A DNA stretch of 64,000 nt from an uncultured Alphaproteobacteria bacterium (GTDB lineage Bacteria > Pseudomonadota > Alphaproteobacteria > HIMB59 > GCA-002718135), in NCBI GenBank assembly GCA_902621855.1, contig CACNNQ010000004.1, positions 62,001-126,000 on the forward strand, written 5' to 3'. The translations under genes and the position numbers were made by a program. The stretch's first letter is position 1, and each line of letters begins with the position of its first letter. This document shows, in pieces, positions 17,554-26,897 of the stretch. Under the pieces are notes generated by a model that saw only the letters and a program-made list of their open reading frames with translations, did no database searches and was not told the DNA's origin.

Positions 17554-18939
17554 TTATGTACCACAAAAAGTTTGATATACTTTTTCATGTTCTTGTGGCG
17601 GATTTGTAAATTCATGACCTACATTATCATTTTCATAAGGCTTTTTAAGTACTTCATTAAATTTATTTAATTCTGAAAATTCATCATCATATGTTTTGTT
17701 TATTATATTTTCAATTATATGATTTCTTGGAATAACTCGAGGATTTATTTCATCATATTTTTTTGATACCATAGATTTATATTTAGTTAACCAATCACCA
17801 AATATTTTTTTATCTAAAATATCTTTTTCTAAACTCACAAAAGTATTTGTGTAATCCAGTTTGTATATATGCATTAAATCTAAAAAATCTTTTATTAATT
17901 TTTTGTTATCACCTGTAATTTCTAAGTTAAGTTTTTTACTCATCATGTTAATCCATGATTCTTGAAATTTTTTATTATGTTTTTCTAAAATTTCTTCAAT
18001 AAGTTTTATTGAATTTTTTTCATTCTTATCAACTAAATGTAAAAATGTTTCTGCAAATCGTGCTAAATTCCACAAAGCTATTTTTGATTGATTTTCAAAG
18101 GAATATCTACCCATTTTATCAATAGAGCTATATACCCTTTTAGGGTTGTAATTATCCATGAATGCACATGGACCATAATCAATTGTTTCTCCTGATAAAC
18201 TCATATTGTCAGTATTCATTACACCATGTATGAATCCAACTCTCATCCAATCAAGAATTAAACTCATTTGTTGTTCACAAATTTTATTAAAGAGAATTAA
18301 ATACTTATCACTTTTATTTTTTATCTCAGGATGTAATCTGCTAATTGTATAATCAATTAAATTATTAAAATAATTTTTATTTTTTAAAATACTTCCAAAT
18401 TGAAATGTGCCAACTCTTATATGAGATTTAGCAACTCTTACAAGTACGGCTCCAGGTTCAAATTTTTCTCTCATTATTTTTTCACCAGTTGAGATTACTG
18501 CTAAAGCTCTTGTCGATGAAACATGTAAATGATGCATAGCTTCACTAACTAAATATTCTCTAATCATTGGACCTAATGCTGCTTTTCCATCTCCATTTCT
18601 AGAATAAGGAGTTTGACCTGATCCTTTTAATTGAATATCAAATCTATTATTTTTATAAACATGTTCTCCTAATAAAAGAGCTCTTCCATCACCAAGAATT
18701 GTAAAATTGCCAAATTGATGACCAGCATATGCCTGAGAAAAAAATTTCTTTTCTTTATTTTTCTTGCCTAAAAGGAAATCACATATTTCTTCTTCGTTTG
18801 AGTTTACATTTAAATTTAATTCATTAGCAAGATCTGAATTAAACAATATTAATCTTGGATTTACAAAATTGTGAGGCTTAGTATCACTATAATATACATT
18901 TGGTAGTTTTGTGTAAGTATTTTGAAAATTCCAATTCAT
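17554..18939 (-). CDS. selO: Protein adenylyltransferase SelO (YdiU/UPF0061)
   Basis: A pseudokinase-fold enzyme that transfers AMP from ATP to hydroxyl side chains of proteins, linked to redox stress. Family blocks are complete: YAGHQFG near 71, LGDGRALLLGE near 82, IQLKGSGQTPYSR with the nucleotide-binding Lys105, HGVMNTDNMSL with Asp244/Asn245, and IDYGPCAF near 253. The protein ends in CGT with Cys459, the redox position at which eukaryotic homologues have selenocysteine. At 461 residues it is slightly shorter than E. coli SelO. It is a single gene, convergent with the importer. Confidence 0.93.
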   Translation of the reverse strand: MNWNFQNTYTKLPNVYYSDTKPHNFVNPRLILFNSDLANELNLNVNSNEEEICDFLLGKKNKEKKFFSQAYAGHQFGNFTILGDGRALLLGEHVYKNNRFDIQLKGSGQTPYSRNGDGKAALGPMIREYLVSEAMHHLHVSSTRALAVISTGEKIMREKFEPGAVLVRVAKSHIRVGTFQFGSILKNKNYFNNLIDYTISRLHPEIKNKSDKYLILFNKICEQQMSLILDWMRVGFIHGVMNTDNMSLSGETIDYGPCAFMDNYNPKRVYSSIDKMGRYSFENQSKIALWNLARFAETFLHLVDKNEKNSIKLIEEILEKHNKKFQESWINMMSKKLNLEITGDNKKLIKDFLDLMHIYKLDYTNTFVSLEKDILDKKIFGDWLTKYKSMVSKKYDEINPRVIPRNHIIENIINKTYDDEFSELNKFNEVLKKPYENDNVGHEFTNPPQEHEKVYQTFCGT

Positions 18940-19004
18940 TTGATAAAATATATATAATTATATTAATTTAACATAAAGGCCATTACTATAAATATTGATA
19001 TTTT

Positions 19005-19787
19005 ATGACTAATTTAAGTAAATCTATAAATTTAAAGTCTCATCCTTTGGACGATCCAAATTATATAAATTTATGTAAAAAAAAAATAACTCAAAACTCT
19101 ATATTGATTTTAAAAAAATTTTTAACAAATGATTCTTTAAATGAATTAAGATTAGAAGCATTGAAACTTGAAAAAAAAGCATTTTATTGCTCTCAAAATC
19201 ATACAATTTTATTATCAAAACCAAGTGAATCTTTTAATAGTGATGATCCTTTAAATACTTCGGTAGTAAGTGACAAGGGATGTGTGCCTCATGATTTAAT
19301 AAAAAAAAATTCAAAATTAAATGTTATTTATAAATCAGCAATTTTTAAAAATTTTTTAAAAAAAGTTTTAAATTTGAAATTTTTGTATCCTTACTCAGAT
19401 ACATTGTCTTCAATAAATTATAACTATTATCAAAAAACCCAACAATTAGGTTGGCATTTCGATAATGCTTCTTTTGCAATTACTTTAATGATTCAGTCTG
19501 CAGAAACTGGAGGTGATTTTGAATATGTTTCAAAAGGAAGAGATTTTAATAATAATTATATTGATAAACAATATTTAACAAAAATACTCAATTCATCAAT
19601 CAAGCCAAAAAAAATCAATGCTAATGCTGGAACTCTTGTTTTATTTTATGGTAGAAATTATCTTCATAGAGTAACTCCTGTTACTTCAAAAAAACCCAGG
19701 ATATTAGTAACTCTTAATTACAATGAGGAAAAAGGTATTAAACTTTCAGAAAATGCTCGATTAACTTTTTTTGGAAGGGTCAATTAG
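19005..19787 (+). CDS. 2-oxoglutarate/Fe(II)-dependent oxygenase family protein
   Basis: A double-stranded beta-helix dioxygenase. The iron facial triad is HFD (His151, Asp153) in LGWHFDNASF and His221 in NYLHRV; Arg232 in KKPRILVTLNY should bind 2-oxoglutarate. The GGDFEYV and NAGTLVLFYG strands are typical of the prolyl-4-hydroxylase-like (P4Hc/HalD-like) group. The substrate is unknown; it may be a free amino acid or small molecule. It is convergent with the TupA-like gene, overlapping by 4 bases. Confidence 0.85.
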   Translation: MTNLSKSINLKSHPLDDPNYINLCKKKITQNSILILKKFLTNDSLNELRLEALKLEKKAFYCSQNHTILLSKPSESFNSDDPLNTSVVSDKGCVPHDLIKKNSKLNVIYKSAIFKNFLKKVLNLKFLYPYSDTLSSINYNYYQKTQQLGWHFDNASFAITLMIQSAETGGDFEYVSKGRDFNNNYIDKQYLTKILNSSIKPKKINANAGTLVLFYGRNYLHRVTPVTSKKPRILVTLNYNEEKGIKLSENARLTFFGRVN

Positions 19788-20629
19788 TTGTAATTAAAAA
19801 AAAATAACTGTTTACCATTTTGCTTAAAATTATTTATTAACTCTTTACCATTTTCAGAAATTATCCAGTTTATAAAGGTTTTTGCATCTGAAATATTTAA
19901 ATTCTTATCTAAATTATCTTTTACTAAGATTATACCATATTGATTAAATAGTGGTGGTAAATTTTCACAAACTATTTTCAGATTATCTTTTTTATTAAAT
20001 GATATCCAAGAACTTCTATCACTTAAAGTATAACTTTTTTTATTATTAGCAATTAACAATGTTTCTCCCATTCCTTGACCAACACTTAAATACCAATTAT
20101 CTAAATTGTTAATTTTAACATTAATTAAATTCCATAATTCCTTTTCTTTTTTGTGTGTCCCACTATCATCACCTCTTGAAATAAAATTGAGTCTGTCATT
20201 TTTTATATCAAATAATTTGTCTTCAATTGAAAAACATTCATTTGTATCAGTTTTTGGTCCTACTAAAACATAATCATTATACATTAAATTATGTCTTATA
20301 TTGCCATAACCTTCTGTCATAAATTTCATTTCTGATGGTGTATGGTGTACCAATAATATTTCTACATTTCCATCTTTTGCTACTCTAATTGCCTGTCCAG
20401 TTCCTAATGCTAATACATTTACTTTGATATTATATTTTTTAGTAAATTCTTTATTTATACTTTTTAACAATCCAGTATCATGAGTTGAAGTGGTGCTTGC
20501 AATTGTTATTACTTTTTCCTTTGAATCTAAATTTAAACTATGTAAAAAAAAATATAATAATATCAGTATTTTAGTAATAGTACTTAAGGTTAAGTATAAA
20601 TTAATTTTTATTTCTTTAATATTTTTCAT
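19784..20629 (-). CDS. tupA: TupA-like tungstate/anion ABC transporter binding protein
   Basis: A periplasmic oxyanion-binding protein. The diagnostic block is ASTTSTHDTGLL right after the signal segment (near residue 44), followed by GTGQAIRVAKDGNVEILLVHH and RGDDSGTHKKEKELW, both typical of TupA/WtpA-type tungstate receptors. The hydrophobic signal lies near residues 20-36, preceded by a long polar lead, so translation could begin further downstream. No tupB/tupC permease or ATPase genes are adjacent in the window. Confidence 0.82.
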   Translation of the reverse strand: MKNIKEIKINLYLTLSTITKILILLYFFLHSLNLDSKEKVITIASTTSTHDTGLLKSINKEFTKKYNIKVNVLALGTGQAIRVAKDGNVEILLVHHTPSEMKFMTEGYGNIRHNLMYNDYVLVGPKTDTNECFSIEDKLFDIKNDRLNFISRGDDSGTHKKEKELWNLINVKINNLDNWYLSVGQGMGETLLIANNKKSYTLSDRSSWISFNKKDNLKIVCENLPPLFNQYGIILVKDNLDKNLNISDAKTFINWIISENGKELINNFKQNGKQLFFFNYN

Positions 20630-20682
20630 TATTTAATCTTATTGTTATTTATTTATTAATAGAGATATTTGAAAGGATAATT

Positions 20683-20868
20683 ATGAAAATAATAAAAGTT
20701 TTAGAAAACACTGAATTAGTAGTAGTAGATTTAGAGGTTAATTTAGGAAAAGAAATAAGAAATGGTCTAACTTTATGCGTTAAATATAAAGGTGAATACT
20801 ATCCTTTAAATACAGCACATGACGGTAGACCAATCCTAATGAATAAAGAAAATGTAATTAAAAATTAA
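20683..20868 (+). CDS. Small conserved-looking protein, 61 residues
   Basis: A short ORF with a good GAAAGGA ribosome-binding site about 7 bases before the ATG. The product is soluble with alternating beta-type segments (ELVVVDLEV, LTLCVKYKGEYYPL) and a Gly/Pro-containing HDGRPILM stretch, suggesting a small beta-rich fold. I do not recognise a family. It overlaps the end of the convergent DUF3147 gene by 11 bases. Confidence 0.6.
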   Translation: MKIIKVLENTELVVVDLEVNLGKEIRNGLTLCVKYKGEYYPLNTAHDGRPILMNKENVIKN

Positions 20869-21205
20869 GATTAAATTTTTTAATTATTAACATAAACAAA
20901 AAATATGCAATTGATGTACTTATTACTGCACAAAATAAAGAAATTGTAAAATTTTGTTTCATTTTTAACATAACAGGTAATACTATAAAAAAAACTATTG
21001 AAGGTATTGTCATAACTATTGTGCTTAATGACAAATCAATTACTTTCTGAGTATCTTTTGTATCCCAATATAACCAGATAAACGCTAATAATGAAGTTAG
21101 TGGCAAAGAAACTAGAATAGCTGCAGCCCATGTATATTTTTTTGCTATTTCAGAGACAGCAACGATAATTGCTACTGTAATTATAGTTTTTAAAAATAAA
21201 TACAT
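20858..21205 (-). CDS. DUF3147 family membrane protein
   Basis: A 115-residue inner-membrane protein with four predicted helices. The N-terminal KTIITVAIIVAVSEIAKKY, the SLPLTSLLAFIWLYWDTKD motif and the two later hydrophobic hairpins match the DUF3147 family, which resembles half of a small transporter. Function is unknown. It lies 24 bases downstream of the DMT transporter gene on the same strand and is likely co-transcribed with it. Confidence 0.8.
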   Translation of the reverse strand: MYLFLKTIITVAIIVAVSEIAKKYTWAAAILVSLPLTSLLAFIWLYWDTKDTQKVIDLSLSTIVMTIPSIVFFIVLPVMLKMKQNFTISLFCAVISTSIAYFLFMLIIKKFNLNF

Positions 21206-21229
21206 ATCAGTAAAGTATATATATTTATT

Positions 21230-22072
21230 TTATTTTCTAGTAGCAATATAAACGCCAAATGCACATATTAATAGTCCAATAATATCAATTATTGATAGTT
21301 TTTCATCAAGAACAAGCCATGCCATTATTGCTGTAACTGGAGGTACAAGAAAAAATAGGCTGGAAGTTTTACTAGCTGTTCCTGTTTTAATTAGATACAT
21401 CAAAATTGCATATGCTCCAAATGAAACCATTATAATTTGCCAACCCATTGATAAATTAAAGCGAGTGTCAAAATTAATACTTGGTACTTCAAAAATTACA
21501 GAAATAATAAATAAAAAAATTGATGCAGCAAATGCTTGGTAAAAATTATTCACTGAAAGAGTTAAATTACTAGTAATTTTTTTTTGCCAGATTGTTGCAA
21601 TTGTTGCTCCTAGTAAAGCTACTATTGATGCAACTAAGCCTATAATTGGAATTTTTACTCCTATATCATAACCAATAACTAATATTGTTCCTATAAAGCC
21701 AAACAGTATTCCTATCCATTGTATAAATGTTATTCTTTCCTTAAGTATCGGACCACTTAAAATATTAGTTAAAACTGGTTGAAGACCTACAATTAAAGCT
21801 GATAAAGTAGCTGATAATCCTACACTATATGAAAAGAATACCCCTCCCAAATAAAAGCCATGAAATAGAATACCTGTAATACAAGCTTGTATTGCTAGGT
21901 TAAATTTTACAAAAATTTTTTCTCTTAAATAATAAGAAAAAATTAAAAAACATATTCCAACTATAAAAAATCTAAATGTTAAAGAAGCAAATGGGCTTGC
22001 AGATTGAACAATAAACTGTCCGCTCACAAAAGCTGAACTCCAAAGAATTATAAATGCTAAAGGAAGATACAT
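21230..22072 (-). CDS. EamA/DMT superfamily transporter
   Basis: An inner-membrane metabolite exporter or importer with ten predicted helices in two EamA repeats. The first repeat starts with the hallmark IILWSSAFVSGQF and contains LSALIVGLQPVLTNI; the second ends with VPPVTAIMAWLVLDEKLSIIDIIG. At 280 residues it is full length. Substrates of this family (amino acids, purines, choline-like compounds) cannot be read from sequence. It is in a minus-strand operon with the aldolase-like gene upstream and the DUF3147 gene downstream. Confidence 0.9.
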   Translation of the reverse strand: MYLPLAFIILWSSAFVSGQFIVQSASPFASLTFRFFIVGICFLIFSYYLREKIFVKFNLAIQACITGILFHGFYLGGVFFSYSVGLSATLSALIVGLQPVLTNILSGPILKERITFIQWIGILFGFIGTILVIGYDIGVKIPIIGLVASIVALLGATIATIWQKKITSNLTLSVNNFYQAFAASIFLFIISVIFEVPSINFDTRFNLSMGWQIIMVSFGAYAILMYLIKTGTASKTSSLFFLVPPVTAIMAWLVLDEKLSIIDIIGLLICAFGVYIATRK

Positions 22073-22091
22073 TAAAATTTAATATTATTTA

Positions 22092-23081
22092 TTAAAGTTT
22101 TAAAGCTTCTTCAGTTATTTCTGAATCTTCTTTAATATTTCTATCACTCTTTATGTTTAATTTTTTTAATTTATCATGATAAATTTTTACACCCTCAAGT
22201 GAATCAAGATTATTATCTATTAAAGTTCTCATTGTATCAACCATACTGATTTGGTGCTCAGATAGATTAATTTTTCTTCCAAACAGCGCAACACGTGCTC
22301 CATATTTATAAGCTTGATTAATTAATTCAAAGCAATCTCTTGTAGTCCCTTTACTACCACCTAAAATTCCTACTATTAAACTTGATGGGTCATAAGAAGC
22401 TAACTCATCCATTGCAGATGGTCCGTTATATGCGATTTTTAAAAATAGTGGTTTTTCTTTACTAAATTGTCCTGCCAATGTTTTTAAAATACAGTCATTA
22501 ACATATTGACCCATTTCTTTTATATCTAAATCTAAAGTAGCTGAATTAAATACTTCTAAAAAATGTCTCATACCTAACTTTTCTGCTTTATTTCTAAATT
22601 CTCTGTATTTGTCTAACATTAAAACATCTCTATCTATGTTTTTATTAAAAGTAATAGAATACAATCCCAAATCTACAAATTTAATTGCATACTCTAGTTG
22701 AGCAGTTGAAAAAGGTCTTGATTCATGTTTATCATATTCTCCATGCCTTATCATTCCCCATGTGCAAGTAGTGTCATTTAATCTAACTGCAGGAGTAACC
22801 GGGCTATCTATAAATAATTTATTTTTAATTAATATTTCTGCACTAGACATTGACATTAACATCACATCAATAAGTTTAGATTTTGTCATTTCATCCATTT
22901 TATTTACATAAGATGAAAAATTATCAGGTTTATTTGTTAATTCTCCATTACTTTTTCTAATAAAACCCGGACCTCTTATACCTCCAGCCATATCTGCATC
23001 TTTTGCATCTGCAATTATAAAATTCGATCTTTTATTATCAAGTGACTTAATATTTCTTAGCTTCTTATCTAGAGATTTCAT
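22092..23081 (-). CDS. Class I aldolase-like protein (DeoC/FbaB/LacD superfamily)
   Basis: A TIM-barrel protein resembling class I aldolases. LFLKIAYNGP near residue 212 carries a Lys (K215) in the position expected for a Schiff base, followed by VGILGGSKGTTRD near 237 and GARVALFGRKI near 261, which match the phosphate-binding end of FbaB/LacD-type barrels. The ADAKDADMAGG start is typical of a conserved alphaproteobacterial/planctomycete subgroup. The substrate is unknown; a sugar or inositol-type phosphate is plausible. The neighbouring DMT transporter gene lies 19 bases downstream. Confidence 0.65.
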   Translation of the reverse strand: MKSLDKKLRNIKSLDNKRSNFIIADAKDADMAGGIRGPGFIRKSNGELTNKPDNFSSYVNKMDEMTKSKLIDVMLMSMSSAEILIKNKLFIDSPVTPAVRLNDTTCTWGMIRHGEYDKHESRPFSTAQLEYAIKFVDLGLYSITFNKNIDRDVLMLDKYREFRNKAEKLGMRHFLEVFNSATLDLDIKEMGQYVNDCILKTLAGQFSKEKPLFLKIAYNGPSAMDELASYDPSSLIVGILGGSKGTTRDCFELINQAYKYGARVALFGRKINLSEHQISMVDTMRTLIDNNLDSLEGVKIYHDKLKKLNIKSDRNIKEDSEITEEALKL

Positions 23082-23183
23082 TTATTTATAATTTTAATAC
23101 ATACATATTGTTCTAATATAATTCAACTATCTATTTTTTACTTTTCATTTATATATAATTTTATCATAAACTTATCTAAAATA

Positions 23184-23573
23184 ATGTTTTCCTTTAAGTG
23201 TCCCAACTGCGATTCATATAAATATTTAAATAAACACTCTTTTGGTAAAAAAATAAGTTCTGGTCTATACAAAAATGTACATACTGAAATACAATGTGCT
23301 AATTGTTTTATAGATATACCAAGTAATTTATGTGAAAATATTAATTCTAAAGATTTTAATTTAGTAAAAAAATCTTGGTTTGATGAATACAAACCTTTGC
23401 ATTTAAATCATGCTGCAAAATGTTCAAAATGTTCACGTTTTTATTGGGAAATAGAAAAATTTTTTTCAGAAAATAAAATTAAGAGTAAAGATATTTTTTA
23501 TCAAACATACAATCCCCAAAAAGGAGTAGGAAATTTAGTTTGTAAAATATGTGATCCAACCGCCTTTAAGTAA
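23184..23573 (+). CDS. Zinc-ribbon-like hypothetical protein
   Basis: A 129-residue soluble protein with several Cys pairs: FKCPNC at residues 5-8, IQCANC near 37-40, AKCSKC near 78-81 and VCKICD near 120-123. Four CxxC knuckles suggest two structural zinc sites. I do not recognise a named family. The regular Cys spacing selects this strand over an overlapping minus-strand frame. It overlaps or abuts the following DMT transporter gene and is probably co-transcribed with it. Confidence 0.65.
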   Translation: MFSFKCPNCDSYKYLNKHSFGKKISSGLYKNVHTEIQCANCFIDIPSNLCENINSKDFNLVKKSWFDEYKPLHLNHAAKCSKCSRFYWEIEKFFSENKIKSKDIFYQTYNPQKGVGNLVCKICDPTAFK

Positions 23574-24420
23574 AAAAATGTTAGCTTATATTTTAAATAT
23601 ATGTGGATGGCTTCTTTTGCCATTTATGGATGGAATTGCTAAATATTTATCAATAGAGATTCATTTTTTACAAGTAGTATGGGGAAGGTATTTTTTTATG
23701 TTGTTAATAAGTATACCATTAGCATTTATTTTCTTTCGAAAAGAATTAAAATTTCCAAAATCCTTATCAGTTCAGTTATGGAGAAGTTTTTTTTTATTTT
23801 TATCAACTGTTTTTTTCTTTTTTTCCATATCAATTATATCATTAGCAGAAGCATTAACTTTAGCATTTGTGTCACCAATTATTGTCACTGTATTATCAAT
23901 TTTTTATTTAAAAGAAAAAGTTGGCATTCATAGATGGCTTGCAGTATTCATAGGTTTTTTTGGTGTATTAATTATAATTAGACCTGGATTTATAGATCTA
24001 AATTTCGCATCATTATCTGCTTTGCTCGCTGGAATTTCCTATGCATTCTATATCCTGTATACAAGAAAATTGTCTTTTACTGATAGTGCATTTGTAACTT
24101 TAATATTTACAGGATCAATAGGGTTTTTGATAATTTCATTGATTGTTCCTTTAGTTTGGATAAACTTAAGTCTACAACAAGTACTATTTCTTATTTTACT
24201 TGCTTCTATTGGAACTGTAGGACATTTTTTAATAATCTTATCACTTAGATTGGGTGAGGCTTCAAAATTAGCACCTCTTGGTTACTTTGAAATATCGACT
24301 AATATACTGGTTGGTTATGTTTTTTTTGATGATCTTCCTGATATATGGATTTATTTAGGCCTTTTATTAATTGTTATGAGTGGCATTTATATATTTATTA
24401 GAGAAAATAGAAAAACGTAA
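23551..24420 (+). CDS. EamA/DMT superfamily transporter
   Basis: A ten-helix membrane transporter of two EamA repeats. Marker segments are the first repeat end ALTLAFVSPIIVTVLSIFYLKEKV and the second GEASKLAPLGYFEISTNILVGYVFFDDLPD. The listed start is a GTG overlapping the zinc-ribbon gene by 23 bases; an ATG nine codons later (23578), just before the first helix, is an equally good or better start. It is convergent with another DMT transporter gene 2 bases away. Confidence 0.9.
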   Translation: MIQPPLSKKMLAYILNICGWLLLPFMDGIAKYLSIEIHFLQVVWGRYFFMLLISIPLAFIFFRKELKFPKSLSVQLWRSFFLFLSTVFFFFSISIISLAEALTLAFVSPIIVTVLSIFYLKEKVGIHRWLAVFIGFFGVLIIIRPGFIDLNFASLSALLAGISYAFYILYTRKLSFTDSAFVTLIFTGSIGFLIISLIVPLVWINLSLQQVLFLILLASIGTVGHFLIILSLRLGEASKLAPLGYFEISTNILVGYVFFDDLPDIWIYLGLLLIVMSGIYIFIRENRKT

Positions 24421-24422
24421 AT

Positions 24423-25277
24423 CTAACCTTTTTCTCTAGTTGATTTAAAAATAAAAATTGAGACAGCAATAAGTAAAATAACTCCTCCAAAAATAGTATT
24501 TGATGGTGGAGTTTCTTTAATAATAAACCAAACCCAAGTTGTGCCTAGGACACTTTCCATTAAAAAAATCAATGCAACTTCATGGGCGGGTGCATATTTA
24601 GGAGCAATTGTTAAAATCATAAATGGAATTGGTAAAATTATTAAACACATTAATAATAAAATAAATATTTGCGAATTATTTAAACTAAAATTTACATTAA
24701 ATGGTAGTGCATATAATGCAGCTATAACACAACCTAATAAGCATGCTGGTACTAAATCTTTATTTTTATAAAATCTTACTAGTACCATACTAAATCCCAT
24801 ACCTGCAGCTACAATCAAAGCCATTACATCACCAAATATACCAGTCGAAGTATAACTTCCCCATCCAATAATTATCATGCCACTTAAAGCTATAAAAATA
24901 ATTATCCATGTAAAAAAATTAGGTATTTCTTTCAAAATAAAAACTGAAAAAATTGCAGCAAAAATTGGTGCTGCAGCAATTAAAACTAATGTATTTGCCA
25001 CAGCTGTATGTTGAATAGAATATACAAAACAAATATGCGTTATTGCATATAGTATTGCATAAACTGCACCTGGTAATCCAATTAGTATGAACGAAGTAAA
25101 GACTGCAGATTTATAGTAGTACAAAAGAAATAAAAAAACTGTTACTATTGGCAAAGCACTTCTATAAAAAATTAGACTGAAATCATCAAGATTTACTAAA
25201 CGAATTAGTAAACTGTCTGGACTTAAAATTATTACACCAAAAAGTGATAAAAGCAGACCTTTATTTCTTGTATCCAT
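24423..25277 (-). CDS. EamA/DMT superfamily transporter
   Basis: A ten-helix inner-membrane transporter, 284 residues, with the EamA markers LLSLFGVIILSPDSLLIRL at the start, VANTLVLIAAAPIFAAIFSVFILKEIP closing repeat one, and PAHEVALIFLMESVLGTTWVWFIIKE in repeat two. It differs clearly in sequence from the neighbouring DMT proteins, so it is not a recent duplicate. Its promoter would lie in the 68-base gap shared with the divergent 25346 gene. Confidence 0.9.
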   Translation of the reverse strand: MDTRNKGLLLSLFGVIILSPDSLLIRLVNLDDFSLIFYRSALPIVTVFLFLLYYYKSAVFTSFILIGLPGAVYAILYAITHICFVYSIQHTAVANTLVLIAAAPIFAAIFSVFILKEIPNFFTWIIIFIALSGMIIIGWGSYTSTGIFGDVMALIVAAGMGFSMVLVRFYKNKDLVPACLLGCVIAALYALPFNVNFSLNNSQIFILLLMCLIILPIPFMILTIAPKYAPAHEVALIFLMESVLGTTWVWFIIKETPPSNTIFGGVILLIAVSIFIFKSTREKG

Positions 25278-25345
25278 TTTCCATGATTGAAAGTTGTAAG
25301 ATAATTTCTATATCTATCATATAACTTTATAATTTACATAGTTTA

Positions 25346-25759
25346 ATGCGATTTTTAATTTTTATTATAATATTATTTAGCACCCTAAATTTATTTGCAA
25401 TTGAACAAGACCAATTAATATCAAAAATTGATTTAGACTTTCTTTTTGATAATAATGTAAGTAAATGGAATCAAAATGTTGTTTTTTTTGACAAAAAAAA
25501 ATCAATGTCTAAAGTTAATAGCGATGATGAAATTTACAGTTTAAAATCTTTATTTAAGAATGGATCTGTTACAATAAAACCATATTTTAATAAACATAAG
25601 GTTATAAAAATAGATTTGGAATATGAATTTGTAAAATTTGATCCAAATATAAATAATTTAATTTTTCAACACTATACTAAGTTAGAAAATAATTATTGTA
25701 CAAATATACTTAATAAAAAAAATATAATTATTATTGAAATAAATAAATGTATTAATTAA
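25346..25759 (+). CDS. Secreted hypothetical protein
   Basis: A 137-residue protein with a clear signal peptide (residues 1-18, cleavage after LNLFA), followed by an acidic/basic mix of short beta-type segments and two Cys near the C-terminus (YCTNI and NKCIN) that could form a disulfide. I do not recognise a family. It is divergent from the DMT transporter gene and its 3' end overlaps the convergent HDAC-like gene by 8 bases. Confidence 0.6.
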   Translation: MRFLIFIIILFSTLNLFAIEQDQLISKIDLDFLFDNNVSKWNQNVVFFDKKKSMSKVNSDDEIYSLKSLFKNGSVTIKPYFNKHKVIKIDLEYEFVKFDPNINNLIFQHYTKLENNYCTNILNKKNIIIIEINKCIN

Positions 25760-26660
25760 AAATCTCGTGAGTAGCTTGAAATATTACACTATGTCTTTTT
25801 GCAAGTTCTAGATTATTATTTGAATAGCCTCCACCAATAACTGTAGATATTGGAATAGATTTTTTTTTAAAAAAAGATAATACATATCTATCTCTTTCAA
25901 GTAATCCATTAGATGTAATATTTAAATTGCCTAAAATATCATCTTTATGAACATCAACCCCTGCATCATAAATTATAATATCTGGCTTAATAATATTTAA
26001 ACATTTATCTAATGTATCTTTAAGTATATTTAAATATTCTAGATCATTAAGGTTATCATCTAATTCAACATCTAAATCACTTTTTGTTTTTCTAAATGGA
26101 AAATTATTTTTACAGTGCACAGAACAAGTAAATATATTTGTGTCATTTTTAAGTATTTCTGCGGTTCCATCACCTTGATGTACATCTAAATCTATAATTA
26201 ATATTTTATTAACTATTTTTTTCTTTATCAAAGTTTTTGAAGAATATGCAATATCATTGAAAACACAGTACCCTGAACCAAATGATTTGTGTGCATGATG
26301 TGTTCCACCTGCAAGATGATTTGCTACACCATTATTTAATGCTTCTTTACAGGTTAATAATGTTCCATTTACAGCTAGAAAAGATCTATTTGATAATGTT
26401 TCTGACCATATAAATCCCAATCTTCTGATTTCTTTTTCAGAAAGTGTACCATTCTTAATTTTTAAAATATAATCTTTATCATGAACAATTTCCAAATCTT
26501 CAACTTCAGCTTTTTCAGGTTGAAGAATATTTGCATTAGAGTAAAATTCTTTTGATTTCAGTTCATTGAATAAATCTGAAAATTTAGTTGCCGTAAATTT
26601 ATGATTTTCTGGCAATATAATGTCGTATTGTGGGTGAGTTATCCAACTTATTTTTTTCAT
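25752..26660 (-). CDS. Histone deacetylase-fold amidohydrolase
   Basis: A zinc amidohydrolase of the HDAC/AcuC/acetylpolyamine amidohydrolase superfamily, cytosolic, 302 residues. The catalytic His pair is HH at 121-122 in GGTHHAHK; zinc ligands are Asp159 and His161 in DLDVHQGDG and Asp241 in the VHKDDILG segment; GGGYS gives the transition-state Tyr279. The length and compact loops match small bacterial members, whose substrates are probably acetylated small amines rather than proteins. It is transcribed alone. Confidence 0.9.
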   Translation of the reverse strand: MKKISWITHPQYDIILPENHKFTATKFSDLFNELKSKEFYSNANILQPEKAEVEDLEIVHDKDYILKIKNGTLSEKEIRRLGFIWSETLSNRSFLAVNGTLLTCKEALNNGVANHLAGGTHHAHKSFGSGYCVFNDIAYSSKTLIKKKIVNKILIIDLDVHQGDGTAEILKNDTNIFTCSVHCKNNFPFRKTKSDLDVELDDNLNDLEYLNILKDTLDKCLNIIKPDIIIYDAGVDVHKDDILGNLNITSNGLLERDRYVLSFFKKKSIPISTVIGGGYSNNNLELAKRHSVIFQATHEIFN

Positions 26661-26789
26661 AATATTGCCTTTTTTAAACTCAATTTTAGTCTTATTTTAA
26701 GTATAGTATTTATCTGTGGTACCGATTAACCAATATATATTTAGTTCGTAAATGTATTCTATCCATAAATATCTGTACCACATTTAAAT

Positions 26790-26861
26790 ATGGAAACCGT
26801 AATAATATTTGATCTCATAATTATAAGCTTAGTTGGATTATTAATTATCCATTATTGTTGA
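26790..26861 (+). CDS. Possible micro-ORF, 23-residue hydrophobic peptide
   Basis: An ATG-initiated 24-codon frame encodes an acidic start followed by an almost uniformly hydrophobic Ile/Leu segment that could span the membrane once, ending in HYC. There is no convincing ribosome-binding site and the gap is only 237 bases, so the frame may be fortuitous in AT-rich DNA. Confidence 0.25.
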   Translation: METVIIFDLIIISLVGLLIIHYC

Positions 26862-26897
26862 TTTAATTTCAGTCTTTTACTAATATATTTTTCTTAT

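Noticed and set aside
23138-23392. 84-residue minus-strand frame
   Set aside because: It is antisense to the zinc-ribbon protein, whose four CxxC pairs show which strand is coding.
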